A stretch of 64,000 nucleotides of DNA, taken from the NCBI GenBank assembly GCA_963717155.1, contig OY970326.1, positions 1,736,001 to 1,800,000 of the forward strand, read 5' to 3'. Below, one piece after another: positions 58,298-64,000 of the stretch. The notes under the pieces were generated by a model that saw only the letters and a list, made by a program, of their open reading frames with translations, made no database searches and was not told where the DNA came from. Each line of letters starts with the position of its first letter. Within the stretch, counting starts at the first letter, position 1. The DNA comes from G963717155 sp963717155 (lineage in GTDB: Bacteria > Actinomycetota > Thermoleophilia > Gaiellales > JALYLC01). Made by a program: the position numbers and the translations under genes.

Positions 58298-60943
58298 GTG
58301 TCTCGGCTTCGCTCATGCTTCGCGCTTCTCGGATTCGCGCTCGTGGTCGTCGCGGCGACCGGCGAGACTGCCGTCGGAGCCTCGCCGCAGGCAGCCCACG
58401 TCGTCATTTCTCCGGGCCAGCCTCTGCAGATCGCGGTAGCGGTCGACGACACCGGTCTCGGCGCGTTCTTCGGCCCCAGCGCACGGGAGGCCGTGCAGAT
58501 GGCTGTCGAGCAGCATCCGACGGTTCGCGGCTTTCCGATCAATGTCAACGCCTTCAGCGCGCCCTGCGACAACGGCTCGCCAGCCTCCCTGGCAGACAAC
58601 ACGACGGCCGCGAACGCCGTGGTGGGCAACACGCAGACCGTCGCGGTGCTCGGCCAGACGTGCTCGCCGGAGGCCACTGCGTGGCTGCCGATCTACCAGA
58701 CCGCAGGGCTCGTCACGATCAACGGCAGCACGACCGGACCCGTGGCCGCCCTCGGCCCGACGGTGTTCAACGGCACCGCCGTACCGGACCCCGATTTCAC
58801 GCCGTGGTATGCGACGGTCAAGGCGCTGCCCGGCGATCTGCGTTGGAGGAGCTCGTTTCAGGCGCGCTTCGGGTCACCGCCGAGCGACTTCGCCGACCTC
58901 TACTACGACGCGGCCAACGTGCTGCTCACTGCGATCGAGGAGAGCGCGACGATCGACGACGGAAGCCTGGTGATCGACCCGGCAGCGCTCGCCAGCAACG
59001 TCCGCCACACGTCCGGTCTCCCCGGCGTCACCTGCAGCATCACCCTCGACCCGGTGACCGGCTACCGGGTCGACGACCCGGCCGCACTCGCCCGGTGCGC
59101 AGGTGCATCCTCCGAGATCGTGTTCGCGAGCGATCGCGCGAATGTCAATCCCGGTGAGATCTATGCCCTGGCCGCAGGGCGCGCACCGGTGGACGTGTCG
59201 AACCGCCCCGCGTCCGATTCCGGGGCGGCGGTACGACCGGACGGGAAGCTCGTCGCGTTCTGGAGCGACCGGACCGGGAAGCTGCGGCTGTACGTCTCCC
59301 GCCCGGACGGTAGCCGGCTGCGCGAGCTCCCGCAGCCTGAGCCGTCCGCGCACGAGTACGGGGCGCCTCTCGAGTTCTCACCCGACGGCTCGCGTCTGCT
59401 CGCAGCGACGGGCTCGCCGTGCAGGTTGTTCGTCGTGGACCTGCGGTCACCGCGCTCGAGGCAGATCGCCCACTCCTGCGGAGGCGGATCTTGGTCTCCT
59501 GATGGGTCGCTGATCGTGGCGCCGGTAGGCGGCGGCCAGGTCGTCATCGACACCGGGGGAAAGCGCCGCTTCTCCGTGCCCGGGGTCCGCGCGCTCTGGT
59601 CGGCCCGGGATCAGTTGGCCGTCATCAACTCCGCCAACAGTGCCACCGTTCTCGTCGACGAGCACGGCTCGCTGCTCGCCCGCTTGCCCGAGGTGGCAGC
59701 CAACTGGTCGCCGGATGGCAGCCAACTGTTGCTCACGCGCCCGGGCGCGATCCTGCTCGCCGACTCGATGAGCCCGCGGAAGACGCGCGTGCTCGTCCGC
59801 GGCCCGAAGGATTGGACCCCGTTCGGCGTCGGTTTCACGCCGGATGGCGCATTCGTGTACTACCCACGGCCTTCGGGCCACGCGGCGCTGATTCCTCCGA
59901 CGGGCGGCAGAGCGAAGGCGCTCCCCGGCTTCGGCATCTGGTCGCGCAAGGGGCACTACGCGTTCACCCGACCACTCCCGCCCACGCAGGTCGGCGGCGT
60001 GCCCCGCATCGAGGTCGAGATCGGAGACAGCTTCGGGAAGCACGCACGGCCGGCCGGACAGTTCACGGCTGACGACCACGGCGCGACGACGCTGACCTGG
60101 TCGGCAGATGGGAGCCGTCTGATCTTCGAGTCGAGCGTGCGCCCCTCGAGCGACCTGTGGGCGGTCGATCCCGACGGGTCGAACCTGCACCGCCTCACAC
60201 CGGGCGGCGGGCCCTCCCTCTCCGCACCGGCCTGGTCGGCCGACGGGATGCGCCTCGCCTACACCAGCGCGTCGTACTCGGGCGGTCTCTGCGGGTTCTG
60301 CACGACCTCGGTCGTCATCGCAGGATCCGACGGGCGCGTGCAATCGGCCATTCCGGGTCGACTTCCGGGCCAGGCCCTGGACGCCAGCCCGTCATGGTCC
60401 CCGGCCGGCTCGCGCCTCGTGGTCGGCGTGTGCTGCTCCGGCGAGCTCGACGTCGTCGGCGTCGACGGCACCGGGCGCCGTCCGCTCGCGCCGGGCCCCG
60501 CAGGTGACTTCGCAACCTCAGCCGTCTGGTCTCCGAACGACGCCTCCATCGCCTACATCGGCCGCGAGGGGATCGAGCTCATCGCACCGGACGGCAGTGG
60601 CCAGCGTCTCCTACAGGCCGCAACCACCGACCAGACGCCTACCGCCCTGGCCTGGTCGCACGACGGAGAGCTCCTGGCCTACTCCGCGCCCGACGGCGTT
60701 CACGTCCTCACGGTCGACGGCTCCGCACCGACGCGGCTGCTGGTCGCGGCGCGCGCGACCGGCGGCCTGAGCTTCTCCCCGGACGACGGCCAGATCGTGT
60801 ACGCGGCGCAGCGCCCTGGCCCGGACGCCGCGGGTCAGAGCAACCTGTTCGTGATCTCGCCGCAGGGAGGCCCCCCGCGCCCGCTCGTCCCCGGCCCCCA
60901 CAACGACAGCGACCCGGCCTGGCGGCCCCTGCCGTCGAGCTGA
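58298..60943 (+). CDS. secreted ligand-binding (PBP-I) domain fused to a TolB/PD40-type beta-propeller
   Basis: An 881-residue exported protein. Signal peptide VSRLRSCFALLGFALVVVAATGETAVGA. Residues about 40-270 resemble the branched-chain amino-acid binding fold: IAVAVDDTGLGAFFGPSAREAVQMAVEQHP, VVGNTQTVAVLGQTCSPEATAWLPIYQTAG, FADLYYDAANVLLTAIEE. The domain is shorter than usual, lacking part of its central lobe. From about 275, repeated blades follow (ASSEIVFASDRANVNPGEIYAL, LEFSPDGSRLLAATGS, PAWSADGMRLAYTSAS, LSFSPDDGQIVYAAQ), the WD40-like/PD40 repeats of TolB. It may sense an extracellular ligand and report through the propeller. GTG at 58298. Confidence 0.78.
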   Translation: MSRLRSCFALLGFALVVVAATGETAVGASPQAAHVVISPGQPLQIAVAVDDTGLGAFFGPSAREAVQMAVEQHPTVRGFPINVNAFSAPCDNGSPASLADNTTAANAVVGNTQTVAVLGQTCSPEATAWLPIYQTAGLVTINGSTTGPVAALGPTVFNGTAVPDPDFTPWYATVKALPGDLRWRSSFQARFGSPPSDFADLYYDAANVLLTAIEESATIDDGSLVIDPAALASNVRHTSGLPGVTCSITLDPVTGYRVDDPAALARCAGASSEIVFASDRANVNPGEIYALAAGRAPVDVSNRPASDSGAAVRPDGKLVAFWSDRTGKLRLYVSRPDGSRLRELPQPEPSAHEYGAPLEFSPDGSRLLAATGSPCRLFVVDLRSPRSRQIAHSCGGGSWSPDGSLIVAPVGGGQVVIDTGGKRRFSVPGVRALWSARDQLAVINSANSATVLVDEHGSLLARLPEVAANWSPDGSQLLLTRPGAILLADSMSPRKTRVLVRGPKDWTPFGVGFTPDGAFVYYPRPSGHAALIPPTGGRAKALPGFGIWSRKGHYAFTRPLPPTQVGGVPRIEVEIGDSFGKHARPAGQFTADDHGATTLTWSADGSRLIFESSVRPSSDLWAVDPDGSNLHRLTPGGGPSLSAPAWSADGMRLAYTSASYSGGLCGFCTTSVVIAGSDGRVQSAIPGRLPGQALDASPSWSPAGSRLVVGVCCSGELDVVGVDGTGRRPLAPGPAGDFATSAVWSPNDASIAYIGREGIELIAPDGSGQRLLQAATTDQTPTALAWSHDGELLAYSAPDGVHVLTVDGSAPTRLLVAARATGGLSFSPDDGQIVYAAQRPGPDAAGQSNLFVISPQGGPPRPLVPGPHNDSDPAWRPLPSS

Positions 60944-60949
60944 CGTCGT

Positions 60950-61102
60950 CTACAGGCCGGGGTCCGGGCCCGAGGCGAAGTCGAGACCGTGCTGACAGCC
61001 ATGCGGCGTCGTGACGTTCGCGGGATTCGCCGTGTCGGCGCTGGCTGTCGCCGACGGCAACGAGAGAGCGATCAGCGCCAGGGCAAGCATCAAACGTCTC
61101 AT
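60950..61102 (-). CDS. 50-residue secreted peptide
   Basis: A small gene: MRRLMLALALIALSLPSATASA is a good signal peptide with an A-S-A cleavage site, leaving about 28 residues that begin DTANPANVTTPHGCQHG. Two cysteine/histidine-rich bases aside there is little structure. TACAAT (61114-61109) lies six bases before the ATG, the leaderless pattern seen elsewhere in the window. The stop is six bases from the convergent propeller gene. No family recognised. Confidence 0.6.
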   Translation of the reverse strand: MRRLMLALALIALSLPSATASADTANPANVTTPHGCQHGLDFASGPDPGL

Positions 61103-61108
61103 GCGGAG

Positions 61109-61114
61109 ATTGTA
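61109..61114 (-). promoter_or_regulatory. -10 box (TACAAT) of the small secreted peptide
   Basis: TACAAT on the minus strand, five of six bases to consensus, exactly six bases before the ATG at 61102. No good -35 is evident, so activity may depend on an activator or another sigma factor. Confidence 0.5.
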
Positions 61115-61135
61115 CGCCGCCGCTCAGGTCGGATG

Positions 61136-61164
61136 TTGCCCGCTGGTCGATCGGCGACGATAAT
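61136..61164 (+). promoter_or_regulatory. promoter of the alpha/beta hydrolase gene
   Basis: TTGCCC (61136-61141), 17-base spacer, GATAAT (61159-61164). The predicted start near 61171 leaves a 40-base leader ending in GAGGGAG before the ATG at 61212. Confidence 0.6.
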
Positions 61165-61211
61165 CGCGTTGCAGCCCAGGTAAGGCCACCGAACAGCAAG
61201 AGGGAGCGACC

Positions 61212-62015
61212 ATGCCACAGGTCGAGGTGGACCGGCTCACGATCAACTACGAGATCAACGGCGCAGGTGAGCCGCTCCTGTTGATCCCCTACCTCTCGGC
61301 GGACCACGCCTGCTTTGCGTTTCAGCTGCCGGTGTACACCGAGCACTTCAGCTGCATTGCGGTCGACCTTCCCGGCTCGGGCGGGAGCGACAAGCCGGCG
61401 GGGCCGTACTCGACCGACGAGTACGCCGACCAGGTCGCCGCGTTCCTGGGCACCATCGGAGTCGAGAGTGCGCACGTGGCGGGTGTCTCGCTCGGCGCGG
61501 CGGTAGGCATCCACCTGGCCGCCCGTCATCCCGGCCGCGTGCGCTCGCTCTCGTTGCACAGCTGCTGGGACGCCAGCGATGACTATCTGAATGTCGTCGT
61601 CCAGCAGTGGCGCACGCTCGCATCGTCCCTGCCGACCGTCGCCGACGTCGTCGTCGAGGGCATCTTCCCGTGGTGCTTCACGCCCGAGATGTACGTCGAG
61701 CGGCCAGAGTTCGTCGACGCGTTGGTGGACTTCGTGCGTGGCCGCCCCGCCCAGCCGGTGGACGCGTTCCTCGCCCAGACAGATGCCGCCAGCGGCCACG
61801 ACGCCAGCGCGGTGCTCGGCCAGGTCGATGCTCCGACCCTGATCACCTTCGGAGCGCACGACCTCGTCTGCTCCACGCGCTTCGCCGAGCCGCTCCAGAG
61901 CGGGATCGCGGGGAGCGAGCTGGTCGTCTTCGACAACCTTTCCCACGCCGGGCTGCACGAGGATCCGGAGACGTTCAACCGCGCGACGCTCGACTTCCTG
62001 CTGCGCCAGCGCTGA
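61212..62015 (+). CDS. alpha/beta-hydrolase
   Basis: A 267-residue protein of the canonical fold. The nucleophile elbow is GVSLGA (Ser93), the acid lies in FGAHDLVCS and the base is His in NLSHAGLHEDP. The oxyanion-hole region reads LLLIPYLSADHA in place of HG. DLPGSGGSDKPAGPYSTDEYADQ is typical of the BphD/haloalkane-dehalogenase-like and 3-oxoadipate enol-lactonase group. Substrate unknown. Single gene with its own promoter and a strong terminator behind it. Confidence 0.85.
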   Translation: MPQVEVDRLTINYEINGAGEPLLLIPYLSADHACFAFQLPVYTEHFSCIAVDLPGSGGSDKPAGPYSTDEYADQVAAFLGTIGVESAHVAGVSLGAAVGIHLAARHPGRVRSLSLHSCWDASDDYLNVVVQQWRTLASSLPTVADVVVEGIFPWCFTPEMYVERPEFVDALVDFVRGRPAQPVDAFLAQTDAASGHDASAVLGQVDAPTLITFGAHDLVCSTRFAEPLQSGIAGSELVVFDNLSHAGLHEDPETFNRATLDFLLRQR

Positions 62016-62020
62016 GCTTG

Positions 62021-62051
62021 CCCGCTCGTCGGCCGCGAGCCGACGAGCGGG
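62021..62051. terminator. bidirectional hairpin terminator
   Basis: CCCGCTCGTCGGC (62021-62033) and GCCGACGAGCGGG (62039-62051) form a perfect 13-bp stem with a 5-base loop, between the convergent hydrolase and secreted-protein genes. Confidence 0.7.
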
Positions 62052-62062
62052 GCCGGGGACGC

Positions 62063-62563
62063 CTACGGGATCGGGTTCGGGCCGTACTTGACGATCGTGA
62101 CGGTGCCAAGGCTGACGGGCTGGGCATTCGGCGGCGCGATGTCCGAGACGATGCCCGTCTTGAAGTTCATCACGAAGATGTCGGTGGACCAGCGTTCGCC
62201 GGTCTGGTTGAACCACGCGATCATCAGCTTGTGGTGGCCGACGGGAAGCGCGGTGTAGTCGCTGTCGAAGTGGCCGCCGCCGACGAAGGGGCCGCCGATC
62301 GCGAATGCGTCGACGCTCGTGGACGAGTAGTCCTGCTGGAACGTGCTGCCGGTGTTGTTCCCGAGCGTGTAGTCCGTGACGATCGTGTAGCCCGTCAGAT
62401 CGACCGTGTTGATCTGGGTCGGATAGCCGGTGATCGACCCACGGTGGTGCCCTGCCCGCAAGCCATGCCCCGGCTTGTGAGCGCTCGCGGTGGCGGTCGT
62501 GATCACGCCGACTGCGACGGCAGCGGCCACGGCGACGGCCAGCATCTTCGCGCGCACGTTCAT
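62063..62563 (-). CDS. secreted hypothetical protein
   Basis: A 166-residue protein. MNVRAKMLAVAVAAAVAVGVITTATASA is a signal peptide; a His-rich linker (HKPGHGLRAGHHRG) is followed by a beta-rich domain: VDLTGYTIVTDYTLGNNTGSTFQQDYSS, GHFDSDYTALPVGHHKLMIAWFNQTGERWSTDIFVMNF. The histidines might bind metal. No family recognised. ATG at 62563 follows GAGGGGG. The upstream leader contains a hairpin at 62592-62616. Confidence 0.6.
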   Translation of the reverse strand: MNVRAKMLAVAVAAAVAVGVITTATASAHKPGHGLRAGHHRGSITGYPTQINTVDLTGYTIVTDYTLGNNTGSTFQQDYSSTSVDAFAIGGPFVGGGHFDSDYTALPVGHHKLMIAWFNQTGERWSTDIFVMNFKTGIVSDIAPPNAQPVSLGTVTIVKYGPNPIP

Positions 62564-62591
62564 GTTCGTCCCCCTCGTGAGACATGAGCGC

Positions 62592-62660
62592 CGGGCGACG
62601 CGGTCGGTGTCGCCCGACGCGAGTGGACCGACTCTACCCCGGTGCGCGAAGCGCTCGCAA
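62592..62660 (-). promoter_or_regulatory. promoter and leader hairpin of the secreted hypothetical gene
   Basis: Minus strand: TTGCGA (62660-62655), 18-base spacer, TAGAGT (62636-62631). Downstream in the leader, CGGGCGAC (62592-62599) pairs with GTCGCCCG (62609-62616), an 8-bp stem that could stabilise the mRNA or attenuate it. Confidence 0.4.
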
Positions 62661-62729
62661 TCGCCGACGTCGTCACTGGCGCGTGCCTCGATCCACGCCG
62701 GCGTCGGCGTCGCCACGATTCGTCCAACG

Positions 62730-63752
62730 CTAGCGGCGTCGTGCCGCGGGCCGCAGCGCCGGGTTGTCGAACGAGTTGTCGAGCGGGTTGATGGTCGTGC
62801 CCGGCGCGACGATCTCGTCGATGCGGTCGAGCACCTCCTCGTCGAGGACGACGCCGGCCGCCGCAAGCTGGCTCTCGAGCTGCTCCATGGTGCGCGGACC
62901 GATGATGGGAGCGGTGATCGCGGGGTGGTTCAGCACGAAGGCGATCGCGAGCTGGATGAGCGTGATGCCAGCGTCATCCGCAAGCTGGGCGAGCTGCTCG
63001 ACCGCATCGAGCTTGCGCCGGTTGGCGGGCGTCGAGAGGTCGAAGCGATCCGGCAGGCGCTCGGCGCGCGAGGAGGACTGCTGGCCCGAGTCCTTGCGCC
63101 AACGGCCCGAGAGCCACCCGCCCGTCAGCGGGCTGTAGGACAGCACACCCATCCCATGTCGGCTGCAGGTCGGCAGTACGTCGCTCTCGATCGCACGGGC
63201 GAGGATCGAATAGGCCGGTTGCTCGGTGACGAAGCGCTCCAGACGCCGGTCGCGCGCGACGCACTGCGCCTCGACGATCTGGCTCGCCGGGAACGTGGAG
63301 GAGCCGATGTAGCGGACCTTCCCCTGGCGCACGAGGTCCGTGAGGGCTCCGAGCGTCTCCTCGATGTCGGTGTCGGTGCGCGGGCGGTGCACCTGGTACA
63401 GGTCGATCCAGTCCGTGCCCAGGCGGTGCAGCGAGTCCTCGACCTCGCGGATGATCCACCGGCGCGAGCTGCCCTGCCGGTTGGGGTCATCGCCCATCGG
63501 CCCGTGGAACTTCGTGGCCAGGATGATGTCGTCGCGCCGGCCACCCGCCAACGCCTTGCCGACGATCTCCTCCGACTCGCCGCGCGCGTAGACATCGGCC
63601 GTGTCGACGAAGTTGACGCCCGCGTCGAGCGCGGCGTGGATGATCCGGATCGACTCGTCGTGGTCGGGGTTGCCCCAGGCACCGAACATCATCGTCCCGA
63701 GGCACAGCTTGCTGACCGAGACACCCGTGCGTCCCAGGATGTGGCGTTCCAT
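62730..63752 (-). CDS. aldo/keto reductase
   Basis: A 340-residue TIM-barrel NADPH oxidoreductase. GRTGVSVSKLCLGTMMFG, FVDTADVYARGESEEIVGKAL (Asp and Tyr of the catalytic tetrad), ILATKFHGPMGDDP (Lys), YQVHRPRTDTDIEETL (His), IGSSTFPASQIVEAQ and PIIGPRTMEQLESQL (cofactor phosphate contacts) are all present, so it should be active on aldehydes or ketones. ATG at 63752 has GGAG six bases upstream; ATG at 63758 is an alternative. Divergent from the epimerase gene at the window end. Confidence 0.88.
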   Translation of the reverse strand: MERHILGRTGVSVSKLCLGTMMFGAWGNPDHDESIRIIHAALDAGVNFVDTADVYARGESEEIVGKALAGGRRDDIILATKFHGPMGDDPNRQGSSRRWIIREVEDSLHRLGTDWIDLYQVHRPRTDTDIEETLGALTDLVRQGKVRYIGSSTFPASQIVEAQCVARDRRLERFVTEQPAYSILARAIESDVLPTCSRHGMGVLSYSPLTGGWLSGRWRKDSGQQSSSRAERLPDRFDLSTPANRRKLDAVEQLAQLADDAGITLIQLAIAFVLNHPAITAPIIGPRTMEQLESQLAAAGVVLDEEVLDRIDEIVAPGTTINPLDNSFDNPALRPAARRR

Positions 63753-63789
63753 CGTCATCTCCGATCGGTCGGTGAGCGAGACTGTCGGC

Positions 63790-64000
63790 ATGCGCATTGT
63801 CGTGATTGGTGGAACCGGACACGTCGGCACGTTCCTCGTCCCGCGAATGGTTCGAGCCGGCCACGAGGTGGTCAGCCTGAGTCGCGGCATTCGGGAGCCG
63901 TATGTCGATGACTCCGCCTGGGACTCTGTCCAGCAGGTCACCGTCGATCGCGAGGCCGAGGACGCCAGGGGCATGTTCGCGCATCACGTCCGCGACCTCG
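63790..64000 (+). CDS. NAD-dependent epimerase/dehydratase, 3'-truncated
   Basis: The first 70 codons of a gene that runs out of the window: MRIVVIGGTGHVGTFLVPRMVRAGHEVVSLSRG is an N-terminal Rossmann motif (G-x-x-G-x-x-G) of extended short-chain dehydrogenases. The ATG at 63790 lies 37 bases from the divergent aldo/keto reductase start. The rest, and so the subfamily, cannot be seen. Confidence 0.75.
   Translation, partial: MRIVVIGGTGHVGTFLVPRMVRAGHEVVSLSRGIREPYVDDSAWDSVQQVTVDREAEDARGMFAHHVRDL

Overview
The window is very GC-rich, densely coded bacterial DNA with many GTG/TTG starts, frequent ATGA/GTGA stop-start overlaps, TANNNT boxes a few bases before start codons (apparently leaderless transcripts) and actinobacterial families (deazaflavin-dependent nitroreductase, DUF6636, AhpD-like, LigD phosphoesterase, ECF sigma/RskA-like pair). 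I infer a soil actinobacterium, most likely class Thermoleophilia (Gaiellales/Solirubrobacterales). No rRNA, tRNA, CRISPR array, phage or transposase gene was recognised.

Layout. 0-5 kb: end of a nitroreductase-family gene, a nuclease-like protein, a secreted DUF6636 protein, an O-methyltransferase, a monooxygenase-quinone reductase pair and an MFS exporter. 5-12.1 kb: a myo-inositol catabolic locus. The operon iolC-iolB-iolE-aldolase-VOC reads left and iolD reads right; they are separated by a LigD-like gene. Two near-identical LacI-type palindromes sit at the same distance from the -10 boxes of iolC and iolD, so the two units are probably one regulon. 12.1-19.8 kb: cupin, methyltransferase, anti-sigma and sigma factor, a bd-type oxidase operon (fdhD-cydA-cydB) and a PAS-GGDEF-HD-GYP protein. 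19.8-20.05 kb: a nested inverted-repeat element with no gene. 20-36 kb: an envelope region with a peptidoglycan-binding protein, a YczE-type membrane protein, a LysR regulator, a 1,694-residue Fn3-dimethylformamidase-Fn3 exoprotein, two secreted proteins of an unrecognised repeat family, a collagen-like protein and a large polytopic membrane protein.

36-47 kb: a catabolic cluster on both strands: GMC oxidoreductase, HpaB-type monooxygenase, enolase-superfamily enzyme, two SDR dehydrogenases, a DSD1-type PLP enzyme, an acetamidase/formamidase and a sugar-type ABC importer without its ATPase. The substrate is unknown. 47-58.2 kb: a large PAS/GAF/GGDEF/EAL protein, small membrane and secreted proteins, an AhpD-like protein, a stand-alone 5'-3' exonuclease, a DUF72 protein, a phosphoribosyltransferase, a complete SsuABC/TauABC-type importer and a STAS protein. 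58.3-64 kb: a secreted fusion of a ligand-binding domain with a TolB-type propeller, a 50-residue secreted peptide, an alpha/beta hydrolase, a secreted protein, an aldo/keto reductase and the start of an NAD-dependent epimerase.

Caution: reading frames break repeatedly in a few islands (about 5.8-7.3, 11.4, 13.6-18.6, 30.3-32.5 and 36.2-37.1 kb), while conserved motifs continue in the next frame. I read these as consensus indel errors, not gene decay, and give each such gene as one locus.
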